Assembly: GCA_016124735.1 (NCBI GenBank)
Contig: WGMZ01000007.1
Span: 178,997 to 242,996 of the forward strand
Reading direction: 5' to 3'
From: Bacteroidota bacterium
GTDB taxonomy: Bacteria > Bacteroidota > Bacteroidia > UBA8524
Length of the DNA stretch: 64,000 bases
Shown here: piece by piece, positions 52,432-61,365 of the stretch
Layout: each line of letters begins with the position of its first letter
Numbering within the stretch: position 1 is the first letter of the stretch
The notes under the pieces: generated by a model
Databases searched by the model: none
Told to the model about the DNA's origin: nothing
Seen by the model: only the letters and a program-made list of their open reading frames with translations
Program-made: the position numbers and the translations under genes

Positions 52432-55131
52432 ATGAAAGAAGAAGATGAGGAACTGAACGAAAATCAGGAAGAAAATCTGGAGGAAACAGCAAGCGAACAG
52501 GATTCGGAGCTCCATGGTGTCATTCCAGTTTCGGGCATGTACGAGAACTGGTTTCTGGATTATGCTTCTTATGTAATTCTGGAACGTGCCGTGCCGGGCA
52601 TTGAAGACGGTTTGAAGCCGGTTCAACGCCGGATCATGCATGCCATGAAGGAAATGGACGATGGACGCTTTAACAAAGTGGCAAATATTATCGGACAGAC
52701 CATGCAATACCACCCGCATGGCGACGCTTCAATAGGTGATGCACTGGTCAATATCGGACAAAAAGAACTATTGGTGGAAACCCAGGGTAACTGGGGCGAT
52801 TTCCGTACGGGTGATTCGGCAGCGGCACCGCGCTATATTGAAGCCCGACTTTCCAAGTTCGCGCTGGAGGTGGCATTCAACGCAAAAACAACGGAGTGGC
52901 AGCTATCTTACGATGGACGAAAGAAGGAACCCATTAGTCTTCCAATGAAATTTCCATTGCTGCTTGCGCAAGGTGTAGAAGGGATAGCGGTAGGTTTATC
53001 AACCAAAGTATTGCCTCATAATTTCTGCGAATTACTGCATGCTTCCATCGATCTGTTGAAAGGAAAGAAAGTAGAAATTTTTCCTGATTTCCCAACTGGA
53101 GGGATGGTCGATGTAAGCAATTACAACAATGGGTTGCGCGGAGGAAAAGTGCGGGTTCGGGCTCGAATCGAAGAGGTTGATAAGAAAACCCTTGCAATCA
53201 GAGACATCCCGTATGGCACGACGACTACCAGCCTGATTGACTCGATTATCAAGGCGAACGATCAGGGGAAAATCAAAATAAAAAAGGTAATCGATAATAC
53301 AGCCAGGGATGTGGAAGTACAGATTCAGCTGGCACCTGGGGTTTCTCCGGATATCACCATGGATGCCCTCTATGCCTTTACGGATTGTGAAGTGAGTATT
53401 TCACCCAATGCCTGTGTTATTGTAAAGGAAAAACCCGTATTTCTTCCGGTGGAGGAGATGCTGACCTACAGCACCGAACAAACCAAGCAGTTGCTGGGTC
53501 TGGAGCTGGAAATAAAACTGAGTGAACTGGAGAGTCAGTGGCATCTCAGCTCCCTGGAAAAGATATTCATTGAAAACCGGATTTACCGGGATATAGAAGA
53601 ATGTGAAACATGGGAGGCCGTAATCGAAACCATCGACAAAGGCCTCGATCCTTATAAAAAACTACTTCGCCGGGATGTCACACAGGAGGATATCGTCCGA
53701 CTAACAGAAATTAAAATCAAAAGGATTTCCAAATTCGATGCATTCAAAGCAGATGAATACATCAAAGGGCTGGAGGAGCAAATTGAAGAAACGCAACATC
53801 ATCTGGATAACCTGGTTGAATTCTCAATCAATTATTTCTCTGATTTGCTGAAGAAATATGGAAAGGGAAGAGAGAGAAAATCAGAGATCCGTACCTTCGA
53901 TACAATCCAAGCGACTATGGTGGCGGTGGCCAACCAAAAACTCTATGTGAATCGTCAGGAAGGATTTGTGGGCTATGGATTGAAAAAAGATGAATTTGTG
54001 GGCGAATGCTCAGATATAGACGACATTATTGTGTTCCGCGAAGATGGAACCATGGTGGTGAGCAAGGTCCAGGATAAAGCTTTTATGGGCAAGGGAATTA
54101 TTCACGTTGCGGTCTTCAAGAAAGGAGATGACCGCATGGTATACAATGTCATCTATCAAGATGGAGGAAGTGGTGCCTATTATGTGAAACGTTTTGCGGT
54201 GACTTCCATCACGCGCGACAAAGAATACCCGATTACCAAAGGGACAAAGGGCTCGAAAATTCTGTATTTTACCGCAAATCCGAATAGCGAAGCCGAAGTT
54301 GTTTCCGTTACGCTCAGTCCGAATTCCAAGGCCCGCAAAAAAGCATACGACTTTGACTTTGCTGATATAGCAATCAAAGGGCGTGGAGCACAAGGGAATA
54401 TATTTTCGAAATACCGTGTTAAAAACATCAAATTCAAAGAGAAAGGCGCTTCGACACTTGGTGGCAGAGACATTTGGTACGACGATACAATCGGAAGATT
54501 GAATACGGAAGAACGCGGGCAATACCTCGGCAATTTTGACGGAGATGATAGTATTTTAGTCATCTATAAATCCGGAGAATACGAGATTACCAATTATGAG
54601 ATTACCAATCATTACGAATACGACAAGATTGAAATGCTCCGGAAATTCAATCCGGAACGGGTTATATCTGCGGTCTATTTCGATAAGAAATCAAAAAACC
54701 ATTATGTGAAACGCTTCCTGATTGAAACCCAATCCGTGGGCAAGAGCTTCACCTTCATTTCTGAGAATCCGGGCAGCAAGCTGGAATACGTGAGTCTGCA
54801 TCCCGAGCCGGAAATCGTTATTACCCGAAAGGATAAATCTCAGGAACAAATCCGTTTGGACGAATTCATCGACGTGAAAGGATGGAAGGCAATTGGAAAT
54901 AAACTCGGTTCTGTTGAAATCATCAGGATTACCGGTGTGAAAAAAGAGGAACCCAAAGAGGAAGTAAAAAAAGGGGGGAAAGAGAAAAAATCTTTTCCGG
55001 AAATAGAAGTTGATAACGAAAATCCTTCCGATTTAAAAACCACGGAAAACAGAAAGGCTCCTGAACTGATCAAAGATGAAAAGCCACCCTTTCCCAGCGA
55101 CGTGGTGCAGGGGGATTTGTTTGAAATATAG
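52432..55131 (+). CDS. parC: DNA topoisomerase IV subunit A (ParC)
   Basis: 899 residues, type IIA A subunit. YASYVILERAVPGIEDGLKPVQRRIMHAM, HPHGDASIGDALVNIG, and the catalytic Tyr135 in AAAPRYIEARLSKF. The GyrA box is absent, supporting ParC rather than GyrA; a full GyrA is at 58687. The quinolone-region Ser is Ala99 and the acidic residue is Asp103. The C-terminal propeller is followed by a Lys/Glu-rich tail (about residues 840-899) ending GDLFEI. A tandem repeat array begins at the stop codon, so there is no ordinary terminator. Confidence 0.95.
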   Translation: MKEEDEELNENQEENLEETASEQDSELHGVIPVSGMYENWFLDYASYVILERAVPGIEDGLKPVQRRIMHAMKEMDDGRFNKVANIIGQTMQYHPHGDASIGDALVNIGQKELLVETQGNWGDFRTGDSAAAPRYIEARLSKFALEVAFNAKTTEWQLSYDGRKKEPISLPMKFPLLLAQGVEGIAVGLSTKVLPHNFCELLHASIDLLKGKKVEIFPDFPTGGMVDVSNYNNGLRGGKVRVRARIEEVDKKTLAIRDIPYGTTTTSLIDSIIKANDQGKIKIKKVIDNTARDVEVQIQLAPGVSPDITMDALYAFTDCEVSISPNACVIVKEKPVFLPVEEMLTYSTEQTKQLLGLELEIKLSELESQWHLSSLEKIFIENRIYRDIEECETWEAVIETIDKGLDPYKKLLRRDVTQEDIVRLTEIKIKRISKFDAFKADEYIKGLEEQIEETQHHLDNLVEFSINYFSDLLKKYGKGRERKSEIRTFDTIQATMVAVANQKLYVNRQEGFVGYGLKKDEFVGECSDIDDIIVFREDGTMVVSKVQDKAFMGKGIIHVAVFKKGDDRMVYNVIYQDGGSGAYYVKRFAVTSITRDKEYPITKGTKGSKILYFTANPNSEAEVVSVTLSPNSKARKKAYDFDFADIAIKGRGAQGNIFSKYRVKNIKFKEKGASTLGGRDIWYDDTIGRLNTEERGQYLGNFDGDDSILVIYKSGEYEITNYEITNHYEYDKIEMLRKFNPERVISAVYFDKKSKNHYVKRFLIETQSVGKSFTFISENPGSKLEYVSLHPEPEIVITRKDKSQEQIRLDEFIDVKGWKAIGNKLGSVEIIRITGVKKEEPKEEVKKGGKEKKSFPEIEVDNENPSDLKTTENRKAPELIKDEKPPFPSDVVQGDLFEI

Positions 55132-55631
55132 TACAAAAGTACCGTGTACAAGAGTAGGGAGACGGGATGTTGTGACATTGAGACGTTGAGATTTTGGGGT
55201 CTTGTGACATTGAGACGTTGAGATTTTGGGATCTTGAGACAGGATTGAAGTACATAAGTACCGGGTACAAGAGTAGGGAGACGGGATGTTGTGACATTGA
55301 GACATTGAGACGTTGAGATTTTGGGATCTTGAGACAAAATTGAAGCACATAAGGACCGTGTACAAGAGTAGGGAGACGGGATGTTGTGACATTGAGACGT
55401 TGAGATTTTGGGGTCTTGAGACAAAATTGAAGTACATAAGGACCGGGTACAAGAGTAGGGAGACGGGATGTTGTGACATTGAGACTTTGAGATTTTGGGA
55501 TCTTGAGACAGGATTGAAGTACATAAGTACCGGGTACAAGAGTAGAGAGACGGGATGTTGTGACATTGAGACGTTGAGATTTTGGGATCTTGAGACAGGA
55601 TTGAAGTACATAAGTACCGGGTACAAGAGTA
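55130..55631. repeat. 87-bp direct tandem repeat array (minisatellite)
   Basis: The unit begins gtacaagagtagggagacgg. Starts at 55146, 55265, 55360, 55447, 55534 and a partial one at 55621, giving periods of 119, 95, 87, 87 and 87. The two long units are explained by a 32-nt internal duplication and an 8-nt duplication of gacattga. Inside each unit is a lower-level repeat of ttgagac/ttgagat. A partial copy (agtacaaaagtaccg) starts at the parC stop codon. The period is a multiple of 3, so long open frames appear on both strands; I regard these as spurious. Confidence 0.9.
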
Positions 55632-55679
55632 CAGAAGACAAGGGGCAAAAAGGTTGAAGGAGAAGGGATGATGTAGCAG

Positions 55680-55693
55680 CGCGATTTATCGCG
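55680..55693. repeat. REP-like palindrome cgcgat-tt-atcgcg
   Basis: Perfect 6-bp stem with a 2-nt centre, in the context tagcag...tcgag. It resembles dispersed gcgattnatcgc-type intergenic palindromes known in several phyla. Confidence 0.55.
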
Positions 55694-55790
55694 TCGAGGC
55701 AGGATTTACAAAAATAATTAGACCATGAGATTTCGTGATATTGGGATATTGCGCGAATAGATGAAGCACCAAGGGCCGTCAGAATAACGC

Positions 55791-55813
55791 ATAAACGATA
55801 AACCCTAAACCAT
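55791..55813. repeat. Short ataaac/taaacc repeat, left of the hemerythrin gene
   Basis: ATAAAC-G-ATAAACC-C-TAAACC pattern; a matching copy lies to the right of the gene (56561-56589). Confidence 0.5.
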
Positions 55814-55901
55814 CTAGTTTACAACGCATGGGTTTGAATATTTCCTTTTTATTTCCTGGTCTTTCTGTAATTTGTATCCGTAAAATCATCCATTCAATCT
55901 T

Positions 55902-56522
55902 ATGCGTTTCACTCTGTTATCCATGATTCATAAGGCTTTACGTAGTGCCTTAAGCGACGATATTATTGCTGCGCAACAGCTGGAATTCAATCATCAAAAT
56001 GCTCTTTCCAATTACTTGTCTACCGCCACAGCGCATCTGGATATTTTGCATATACATGCGGAATTGGAAGATGAAATTCTTTGGCCCCTGGTAAAGGAAA
56101 ACGGAGGAGAGCTGGTTCGTAAGTTAGAGACAGATCATGTGAAAGATGCCGAATTAATAGAGCAATGCCGCGCTGCGCTGAGGAAATTGGAAAATAGCAC
56201 TTCTGCAGAAGACTTTACTCAAAATCAAATCGCACTGATTTGGGAATTTTCTGAACTCCTCGCTTTCAATCTAATGCACATGAATATCGAAGAACAACAG
56301 ATTCATCCATTGTTATGGGAAAAATACGATGATATGGAGCTTCAAAAGACTTTGGGACTCATGGCCGGTAAAAGTCCAAAGGAATTATTCATGCCCACTC
56401 TCGCACTTTTCAAAAAGTCTTGCAGCCATACAGAATTGAGCAATTGGTATAACAGCATTCCGAAGGAAGCGCCAATAAAAGGAATGGTAGCCGAGCAGCT
56501 TGGATTTGCGCAAGTAAATTAG
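55902..56522 (+). CDS. Hemerythrin (HHE)-domain protein
   Basis: 206 residues from ATG 55902; ATG 55923 (MIHKALRSAL) is an alternative start. The hemerythrin-like pattern is visible: LDILHIHAELEDEILWPLVKEN, LETDHVKDAELIEQCRAAL and FNLMHMNIEEQQIHPLLWEKYDD provide His and Glu ligands for a di-iron site. Likely binds oxygen, nitric oxide or iron, or senses them; no fused signalling domain. It is isolated between repeat-rich stretches and is flanked by similar ataaac/taaacc repeats, so it could be a late insertion. Confidence 0.82.
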   Translation: MRFTLLSMIHKALRSALSDDIIAAQQLEFNHQNALSNYLSTATAHLDILHIHAELEDEILWPLVKENGGELVRKLETDHVKDAELIEQCRAALRKLENSTSAEDFTQNQIALIWEFSELLAFNLMHMNIEEQQIHPLLWEKYDDMELQKTLGLMAGKSPKELFMPTLALFKKSCSHTELSNWYNSIPKEAPIKGMVAEQLGFAQVN

Positions 56523-56560
56523 TTTTTGGAGCAAGTGTAAGAACAAAGACTTAACCGTGC

Positions 56561-56589
56561 CTAAACCATAAACTATAAACTGCTAAACC
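56561..56589. repeat. Short taaacc/ataaac repeat, right of the hemerythrin gene
   Basis: CTAAACC-ATAAAC-TATAAAC-TGCTAAACC, the same motif as at 55791-55813. Confidence 0.5.
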
Positions 56590-56602
56590 AGGAAGCTATA
56601 AC

Positions 56603-57490
56603 CTATTTAAAGTTTTTCGCTACAACGAGCTCTTTGGTGCCATGACTGTAATCATAGAAGCCACGTCCTGACTTCATGCCCAAATCACCCGCGATGACCA
56701 TTTTCTCCAGGAGTGGGCAAGGGGCATATTTCTGATTTCCAAATCCTTCGTAAAGCACGTTCAGGATAGAGTAGCAAACATCCAAACCGATGAAATCAGC
56801 CAATTGCAATGGTCCCATTGGATGAGCCATTCCCAGCTTCATCACGGTATCGATCTCTGCGACACCTCCCACCCCTTCAAACAAGGTATAAATGGCCTCA
56901 TTGATCATCGGCATTAAAATGCGATTGGCCACAAAACCAGCGTAATCCTCTACGAGTACCGGGATTTTACCAATGGCTTTCGACATTTCCATGATGGTGG
57001 TATTTACCTCTTCAGAAGTGTGGTAGCCTTTAATCACCTCCACCAGTTTCATTACCGGAACGGGATTCATAAAATGCATTCCAATCACCTTTTCGGCCCG
57101 CTTGGTTTTAGCTGCCAATTTGGTAATGGAGATGGATGAAGTATTGGTTGCCAGGATACAAGCAGGAGGAGTTATTTCATCCAATTGCTTAAAAATGCTC
57201 GTTTTCACATCAAAATTTTCAGAGGCTGCTTCAATCAACAGGTCGGCATTTTGGGCTCCCTCTTTCAAATCTGTATAGGTCTTCAGGTTTTCAAGGGCCT
57301 TTGCCTTGTCCTCCTCACTTATCAATTCTTTTTGAATCTGGCGATCCATGTTTTTACGAATGGTTGCCAATGCCTTTTCCAGGGCTGCCGGATTCACGTC
57401 CACCAGCGATACCTGATAGCCATTTTGTGCAAAAACATGCGCAATACCATTGCCCATTGTACCAGATCCGATAACCGTAATATTCTTCAT
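56603..57490 (-). CDS. 3-hydroxybutyryl-CoA dehydrogenase
   Basis: 295 residues, HBD/PaaH type. NAD-binding GSGTMGNGIAHVFAQNGYQVSLVDV, then ILATNTSSISITKLA with the catalytic Ser/Asn context, the HFMNPVPVMKLVEVI segment with catalytic His, and VEDYAGFVANRILMPMINEAI. Oxidises 3-hydroxyacyl-CoA with NAD in fatty acid or butyrate-type pathways. No partner thiolase or hydratase gene is adjacent. Monocistronic as far as visible. Confidence 0.95.
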   Translation of the reverse strand: MKNITVIGSGTMGNGIAHVFAQNGYQVSLVDVNPAALEKALATIRKNMDRQIQKELISEEDKAKALENLKTYTDLKEGAQNADLLIEAASENFDVKTSIFKQLDEITPPACILATNTSSISITKLAAKTKRAEKVIGMHFMNPVPVMKLVEVIKGYHTSEEVNTTIMEMSKAIGKIPVLVEDYAGFVANRILMPMINEAIYTLFEGVGGVAEIDTVMKLGMAHPMGPLQLADFIGLDVCYSILNVLYEGFGNQKYAPCPLLEKMVIAGDLGMKSGRGFYDYSHGTKELVVAKNFK

Positions 57491-57580
57491 AAATTCAATC
57501 TAATTAATCCTCTTACTCACTATTACCCGCAAATGACGGGAGCGCAAAATAAAAGCTTTCAAGGTTAAGAAACCGTTACC

Positions 57581-58474
57581 TTATCCATTTTGTTCTATTT
57601 CTTTCCGCAATTGATTGGCTGTTTTGGTTTTTCCATCATGACTCCATCCCGGCGCAGAAAAGAAATAGCGTAGTTTGTCTTTTACTGAGGAGCAGCGCGC
57701 TAAGTCATCTGCCAATAAATAGAATTCATGCAAAATGGCCCGCAAAGGATGTCTTGTTTCGAGTGGTTTGGTAAGTCCGTACACCGGTTTTTCTTCCGGT
57801 AATTCTTCCTGAAAGGTTCCGAATATCCGATCCCAGATAATGAGCACCTGTCCCATATTCCGATCCAGGTAGCGAATATTGCTGGCATGATGCACCCGGT
57901 GATGAGAAGGGGTAACGAAGATAAATTCAAACCAACGCGGCAATTTCGGAATGGACTCGGTATGCAGCCAGAATTGGTAAAATTGATTGACCGCATAGAT
58001 AAACATAATGGTGAGTCCGTCGAAACCCATAAATGCCACCGGGATATAAAACAAAAAGCGGTAAAAGGGCTGAAAAACACTGGACCGTAGAGCTACCGCG
58101 AAGTTATAATTAGGAGAAGAGTGGTGGTTGCTGTGTACAGCCCAGAAGATTCGAACAGAATGTTCGCTTCTATGAAGCCAGTAAAACGCAAAATCCTGTC
58201 CGATAAATACAAGAATCCAGGCCAGTACCGGATAATGTTCCAGCATGTTCGGAATGAAAAGCGCATGCTCATTGCACCAGTTCAATACAGCAAAGCATGC
58301 GCCTTTCATCAATAGATCCAAACCGGCTCCTGCAATGGCAAACCAGAAACTCATCAGGGTGTCGGGCAACGGGTATCCCTTGCGTTCCTTTTTGTTTTGA
58401 TAATATAACTCCACCGCCATGGCAATGAAATAAAGTGGCACTACCACCAGAGTAAAAAGCTGCTCCCGATTCAC
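57581..58474 (-). CDS. Fatty acid hydroxylase / sterol desaturase family membrane protein
   Basis: 297 residues from GTG 58474; the longer ATG start (58498) would put the TATTTTTG promoter box inside the gene. Hydrophobic helices alternate with the di-iron His clusters of the family: HRSEHSVRIFWAVHSNHHSSPNYN (HxxxH, HxxHH) and THR-like FVTPSHHRVHHASN (HxxHH). Integral membrane oxygenase that hydroxylates or desaturates a lipid; in Bacteroidota often a carotenoid or alkylglycerol type enzyme. Substrate unknown. Confidence 0.9.
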   Translation of the reverse strand: MNREQLFTLVVVPLYFIAMAVELYYQNKKERKGYPLPDTLMSFWFAIAGAGLDLLMKGACFAVLNWCNEHALFIPNMLEHYPVLAWILVFIGQDFAFYWLHRSEHSVRIFWAVHSNHHSSPNYNFAVALRSSVFQPFYRFLFYIPVAFMGFDGLTIMFIYAVNQFYQFWLHTESIPKLPRWFEFIFVTPSHHRVHHASNIRYLDRNMGQVLIIWDRIFGTFQEELPEEKPVYGLTKPLETRHPLRAILHEFYLLADDLARCSSVKDKLRYFFSAPGWSHDGKTKTANQLRKEIEQNG

Positions 58475-58478
58475 GCTG

Positions 58479-58486
58479 CAAAAATA
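58479..58486 (-). promoter_or_regulatory. TAnnTTTG box 4 nt before the GTG start of the hydroxylase
   Basis: TATTTTTG, then CAGC, then GTG 58474 on the minus strand. Confidence 0.55.
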
Positions 58487-58686
58487 AGGGAAAAACAAAT
58501 TGACGGATGAAAGAATCGCATGCCGAATCCGATCTTTGCTATCCCTTGGTCTGACTCAGTTTCCATGCGAGGTTCACAGGAAAGGAGTCCTTAATAAATT
58601 TGGGCGGAGGATTTCCACATCCATGTGGGCAAGTTATGCCTTGAGAAGGGCTCAAAACGCCTTATTTTAGCGCATTCATCTAAACA

Positions 58687-61323
58687 ATGGCAGACGAAAA
58701 TAATCTTAACGAAGAAACTGGAGAAAAAATCATCCCAATCAATATAGAGGATGAGATGAAGACGGCCTACATTGATTATTCGATGTCCGTTATCGTTTCC
58801 AGGGCCCTGCCCGATGTACGTGACGGTTTAAAGCCGGTACACCGCAGGGTATTATATGGTATGACGGAGCTTGGCCTCGCGTCGAACCGCTCCTATAAAA
58901 AATCGGCACGTATCGTAGGTGAGGTGCTTGGTAAATACCATCCGCATGGAGATAGCTCTGTTTACGATGCCATGGTGCGTATGGCACAATCATGGAGCTT
59001 GCGCTATCCTTTTGTAGACGGACAGGGTAACTTTGGTTCCATCGATGGTGACCCGCCCGCAGCCATGCGTTATACGGAAGCCCGGATGCGAAAAATTGCA
59101 GAGGAGATGATGGTAGACATCGACAAAAATACCGTGGATTTCCGCGGCAACTTTGACGATTCCCTCGAAGAACCTACCGTGATGCCGGCAAAAGTGCCGA
59201 ACCTCCTCATTAACGGAGCTTCTGGTATTGCTGTCGGAATGGCCACCAATATGGCGCCGCATAACCTGTCTGAAGTGGTAGATGGAGTTAAGGCCTATAT
59301 CGATAACCACGATATCACCACTGAAGAATTGATGCAGCACGTTACCGGACCTGATTTTCCAACAGGAGGTACCATTTATGGTTACGATGGCATTCGCGAT
59401 GCCTACGAAACCGGACGTGGAAGAGTAGTGGTGCGAGGAAAAGCAGAGTTCGATGTAACCAAAACAGGTAAAGAGCAGATCATCATAACCGAGGTGCCTT
59501 ACCAGGTGAATCCTTCCAACCTGATCATTCGTGCCGTTGAATTGGTGAATGAAAAAGTGATTGATGGCATCAGCGATATCCGGGATGAGTCAGACCGTCA
59601 CGGACTGCGTTTGGTTTTCGATCTGAAAAAGGATGCGATTCCGAATATCATCCTGAATCAGCTATATAAATATACCCCACTCCAGACATCCTTTAGTATC
59701 AATAATATCGCATTGGTAAAGGGACGTCCGGAACTATTGTCGCTTAAATCGCTCATCCTTCACTTTGTGGATCACCGCCACGAAGTGGTAGTGCGCCGCA
59801 CCGAGTACGACTTAGAAGAAGCAAAAAAACGCGCCCATATCCTCGAAGGCTTATTGATTGCCCTCGATCATCTGGATGAAGTGATTGCCTTAATTCGCTC
59901 TTCTCAAACACCCGATGAGGCACGTTCCGGATTGATGGATAAGTTCGGACTGAGTGAAATCCAGGCCAAAGCCATCCTCGATATGCGTTTGCAACGTCTT
60001 ACCGGACTGGAACGCGATAAAATCAAGGAAGAATACGAACAATTGATGGTATTGATTGCCGATTTGGAAGATATTCTTTCCAACGAGCCACGCCGGATGC
60101 AAATCATCAAAGATGAGCTGGATGAGGTAAAACAGAAGTTTGGCGACGAACGCCGCACCGATATTGTTCACACTTCGGAAGACATCAGCATCGAAGACAT
60201 GATTCCGGATGAAAACGTGGTGATTACCATTTCACATTTGGGATATATCAAGCGTACCGCCTTGACAGAATACCGCGTTCAGAACAGGGGAGGTCGTGGA
60301 AATAAAGGAGCAACCGCCCGGGATGCCGACTTTGTGGAACATCTCTTTATAGCATCCACCCACAATTATATGCTCTTCTTTACCGAGCATGGCAAGTGTT
60401 TCTGGATGAAAGTATACGAGATTCCGGAAGGTGCCAGAGCCACCAAAGGACGGGCCATTCAAAACCTGATCAATATTGCTCCGGACGATAAAATTCGGGC
60501 CTTTATTAATGTGGACAATCTGAAAGAGGAAGAATACCTCAGCAAGAACTACATTATTATGTGTACCAAAAACGGTATCATCAAAAAGACAACCCTGGAG
60601 GCATATAGCCGCCCACGTCAAAATGGCATCAATGCCGTTACCGTCCGCGATGGCGATGTTCTACTGGAAGCACAGCTCACAGACGACGACAGCGAAGTGC
60701 TGATTGCGAAGAAATCCGGAAAAGCCATACGCTTCAGTTCTGGCGCTATTCGTCCGATGGGACGAACCGCCTCCGGAGTGAAAGGAGTTACATTGGAAGG
60801 TCCGGAAGATGAGGTAATTGGTATGATATGTGTCAATCCTTCCAACCGGGATACAACCATTCTCGTTGTTTCAGAGAAAGGATTTGGAAAACGTACCTAT
60901 CTGGTAGATCCGGAATCAGGAGAAGATGTATACCGTGTTACCGGTAGAGGAGGGAAAGGTGTTAAAACACTGAATATCACTGATAAAACCGGGGCATTGA
61001 TTGCAATCAAAGATGTTACCGAAGAGAATGATATAATGATCATCCTGAAATCAGGAATTGCGATTCGGATGTCGATGCTCAATCTTCGGGTAACGGGTCG
61101 TGCCACCCAGGGTGTGAAATTGATTCGTATGAGTAAGAACGACGAGATTGCTTCGGTGGCTGTGGTAGAACATGAGGAAGAAGAGGAAATTGAAGAAGGC
61201 ATGGAAGGAGTTGAAGGCGCAGAAGGACTGGTGAATGAGGCAATCGACACAACTGCGGAAGGAGATGAAGATGCCGAAGAAGAAGAGGAGGGAGAAGACA
61301 CCGAAAATGAGGACGAAAACTAG
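58687..61323 (+). CDS. gyrA: DNA gyrase subunit A
   Basis: 878 residues. [47 protein letters not shown] with Ser90 and Asp94 at the quinolone positions, and catalytic Tyr129 in [10 protein letters not shown]. The GyrA box ([10 protein letters not shown], residues 532-541) is present, which separates it from the ParC at 52432. The C-terminal propeller is followed by an acidic tail of about 50 residues rich in Glu and Asp. Introduces negative supercoils with GyrB; gyrB is not in the window. A TPR gene follows after 42 bases. Confidence 0.97.
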   Translation: MADENNLNEETGEKIIPINIEDEMKTAYIDYSMSVIVSRALPDVRDGLKPVHRRVLYGMTELGLASNRSYKKSARIVGEVLGKYHPHGDSSVYDAMVRMAQSWSLRYPFVDGQGNFGSIDGDPPAAMRYTEARMRKIAEEMMVDIDKNTVDFRGNFDDSLEEPTVMPAKVPNLLINGASGIAVGMATNMAPHNLSEVVDGVKAYIDNHDITTEELMQHVTGPDFPTGGTIYGYDGIRDAYETGRGRVVVRGKAEFDVTKTGKEQIIITEVPYQVNPSNLIIRAVELVNEKVIDGISDIRDESDRHGLRLVFDLKKDAIPNIILNQLYKYTPLQTSFSINNIALVKGRPELLSLKSLILHFVDHRHEVVVRRTEYDLEEAKKRAHILEGLLIALDHLDEVIALIRSSQTPDEARSGLMDKFGLSEIQAKAILDMRLQRLTGLERDKIKEEYEQLMVLIADLEDILSNEPRRMQIIKDELDEVKQKFGDERRTDIVHTSEDISIEDMIPDENVVITISHLGYIKRTALTEYRVQNRGGRGNKGATARDADFVEHLFIASTHNYMLFFTEHGKCFWMKVYEIPEGARATKGRAIQNLINIAPDDKIRAFINVDNLKEEEYLSKNYIIMCTKNGIIKKTTLEAYSRPRQNGINAVTVRDGDVLLEAQLTDDDSEVLIAKKSGKAIRFSSGAIRPMGRTASGVKGVTLEGPEDEVIGMICVNPSNRDTTILVVSEKGFGKRTYLVDPESGEDVYRVTGRGGKGVKTLNITDKTGALIAIKDVTEENDIMIILKSGIAIRMSMLNLRVTGRATQGVKLIRMSKNDEIASVAVVEHEEEEEIEEGMEGVEGAEGLVNEAIDTTAEGDEDAEEEEEGEDTENEDEN

Positions 61324-61365
61324 ATAAAACGGCCAGAAGGCTGATATTTGTACAAATTGATCAAC

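Larger units (their letters stand above)
55632..55901. other. Non-coding region with a palindrome and decayed repeat pieces
   Basis: Holds the CGCGAT-tt-ATCGCG palindrome (55680-55693), a stretch gagatttcgtgatattgggatattg near 55727 that looks like a decayed copy of the minisatellite, and an ataaac/taaacc short repeat (55791-55813). No gene seen. Confidence 0.5.

Noticed and set aside
55130..55631. CRISPR array
   Set aside because: Units are contiguous and nearly identical with no variable spacers, and no cas genes are nearby.
55033..55648. Long open frames of about 190-200 codons on the minus strand and 114 on the plus strand through the repeat block
   Set aside because: The repeat period of 87 is divisible by 3, so any stop-free frame stays open. 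The translations are simple repeats, overlap parC antisense, and open in several frames at once.
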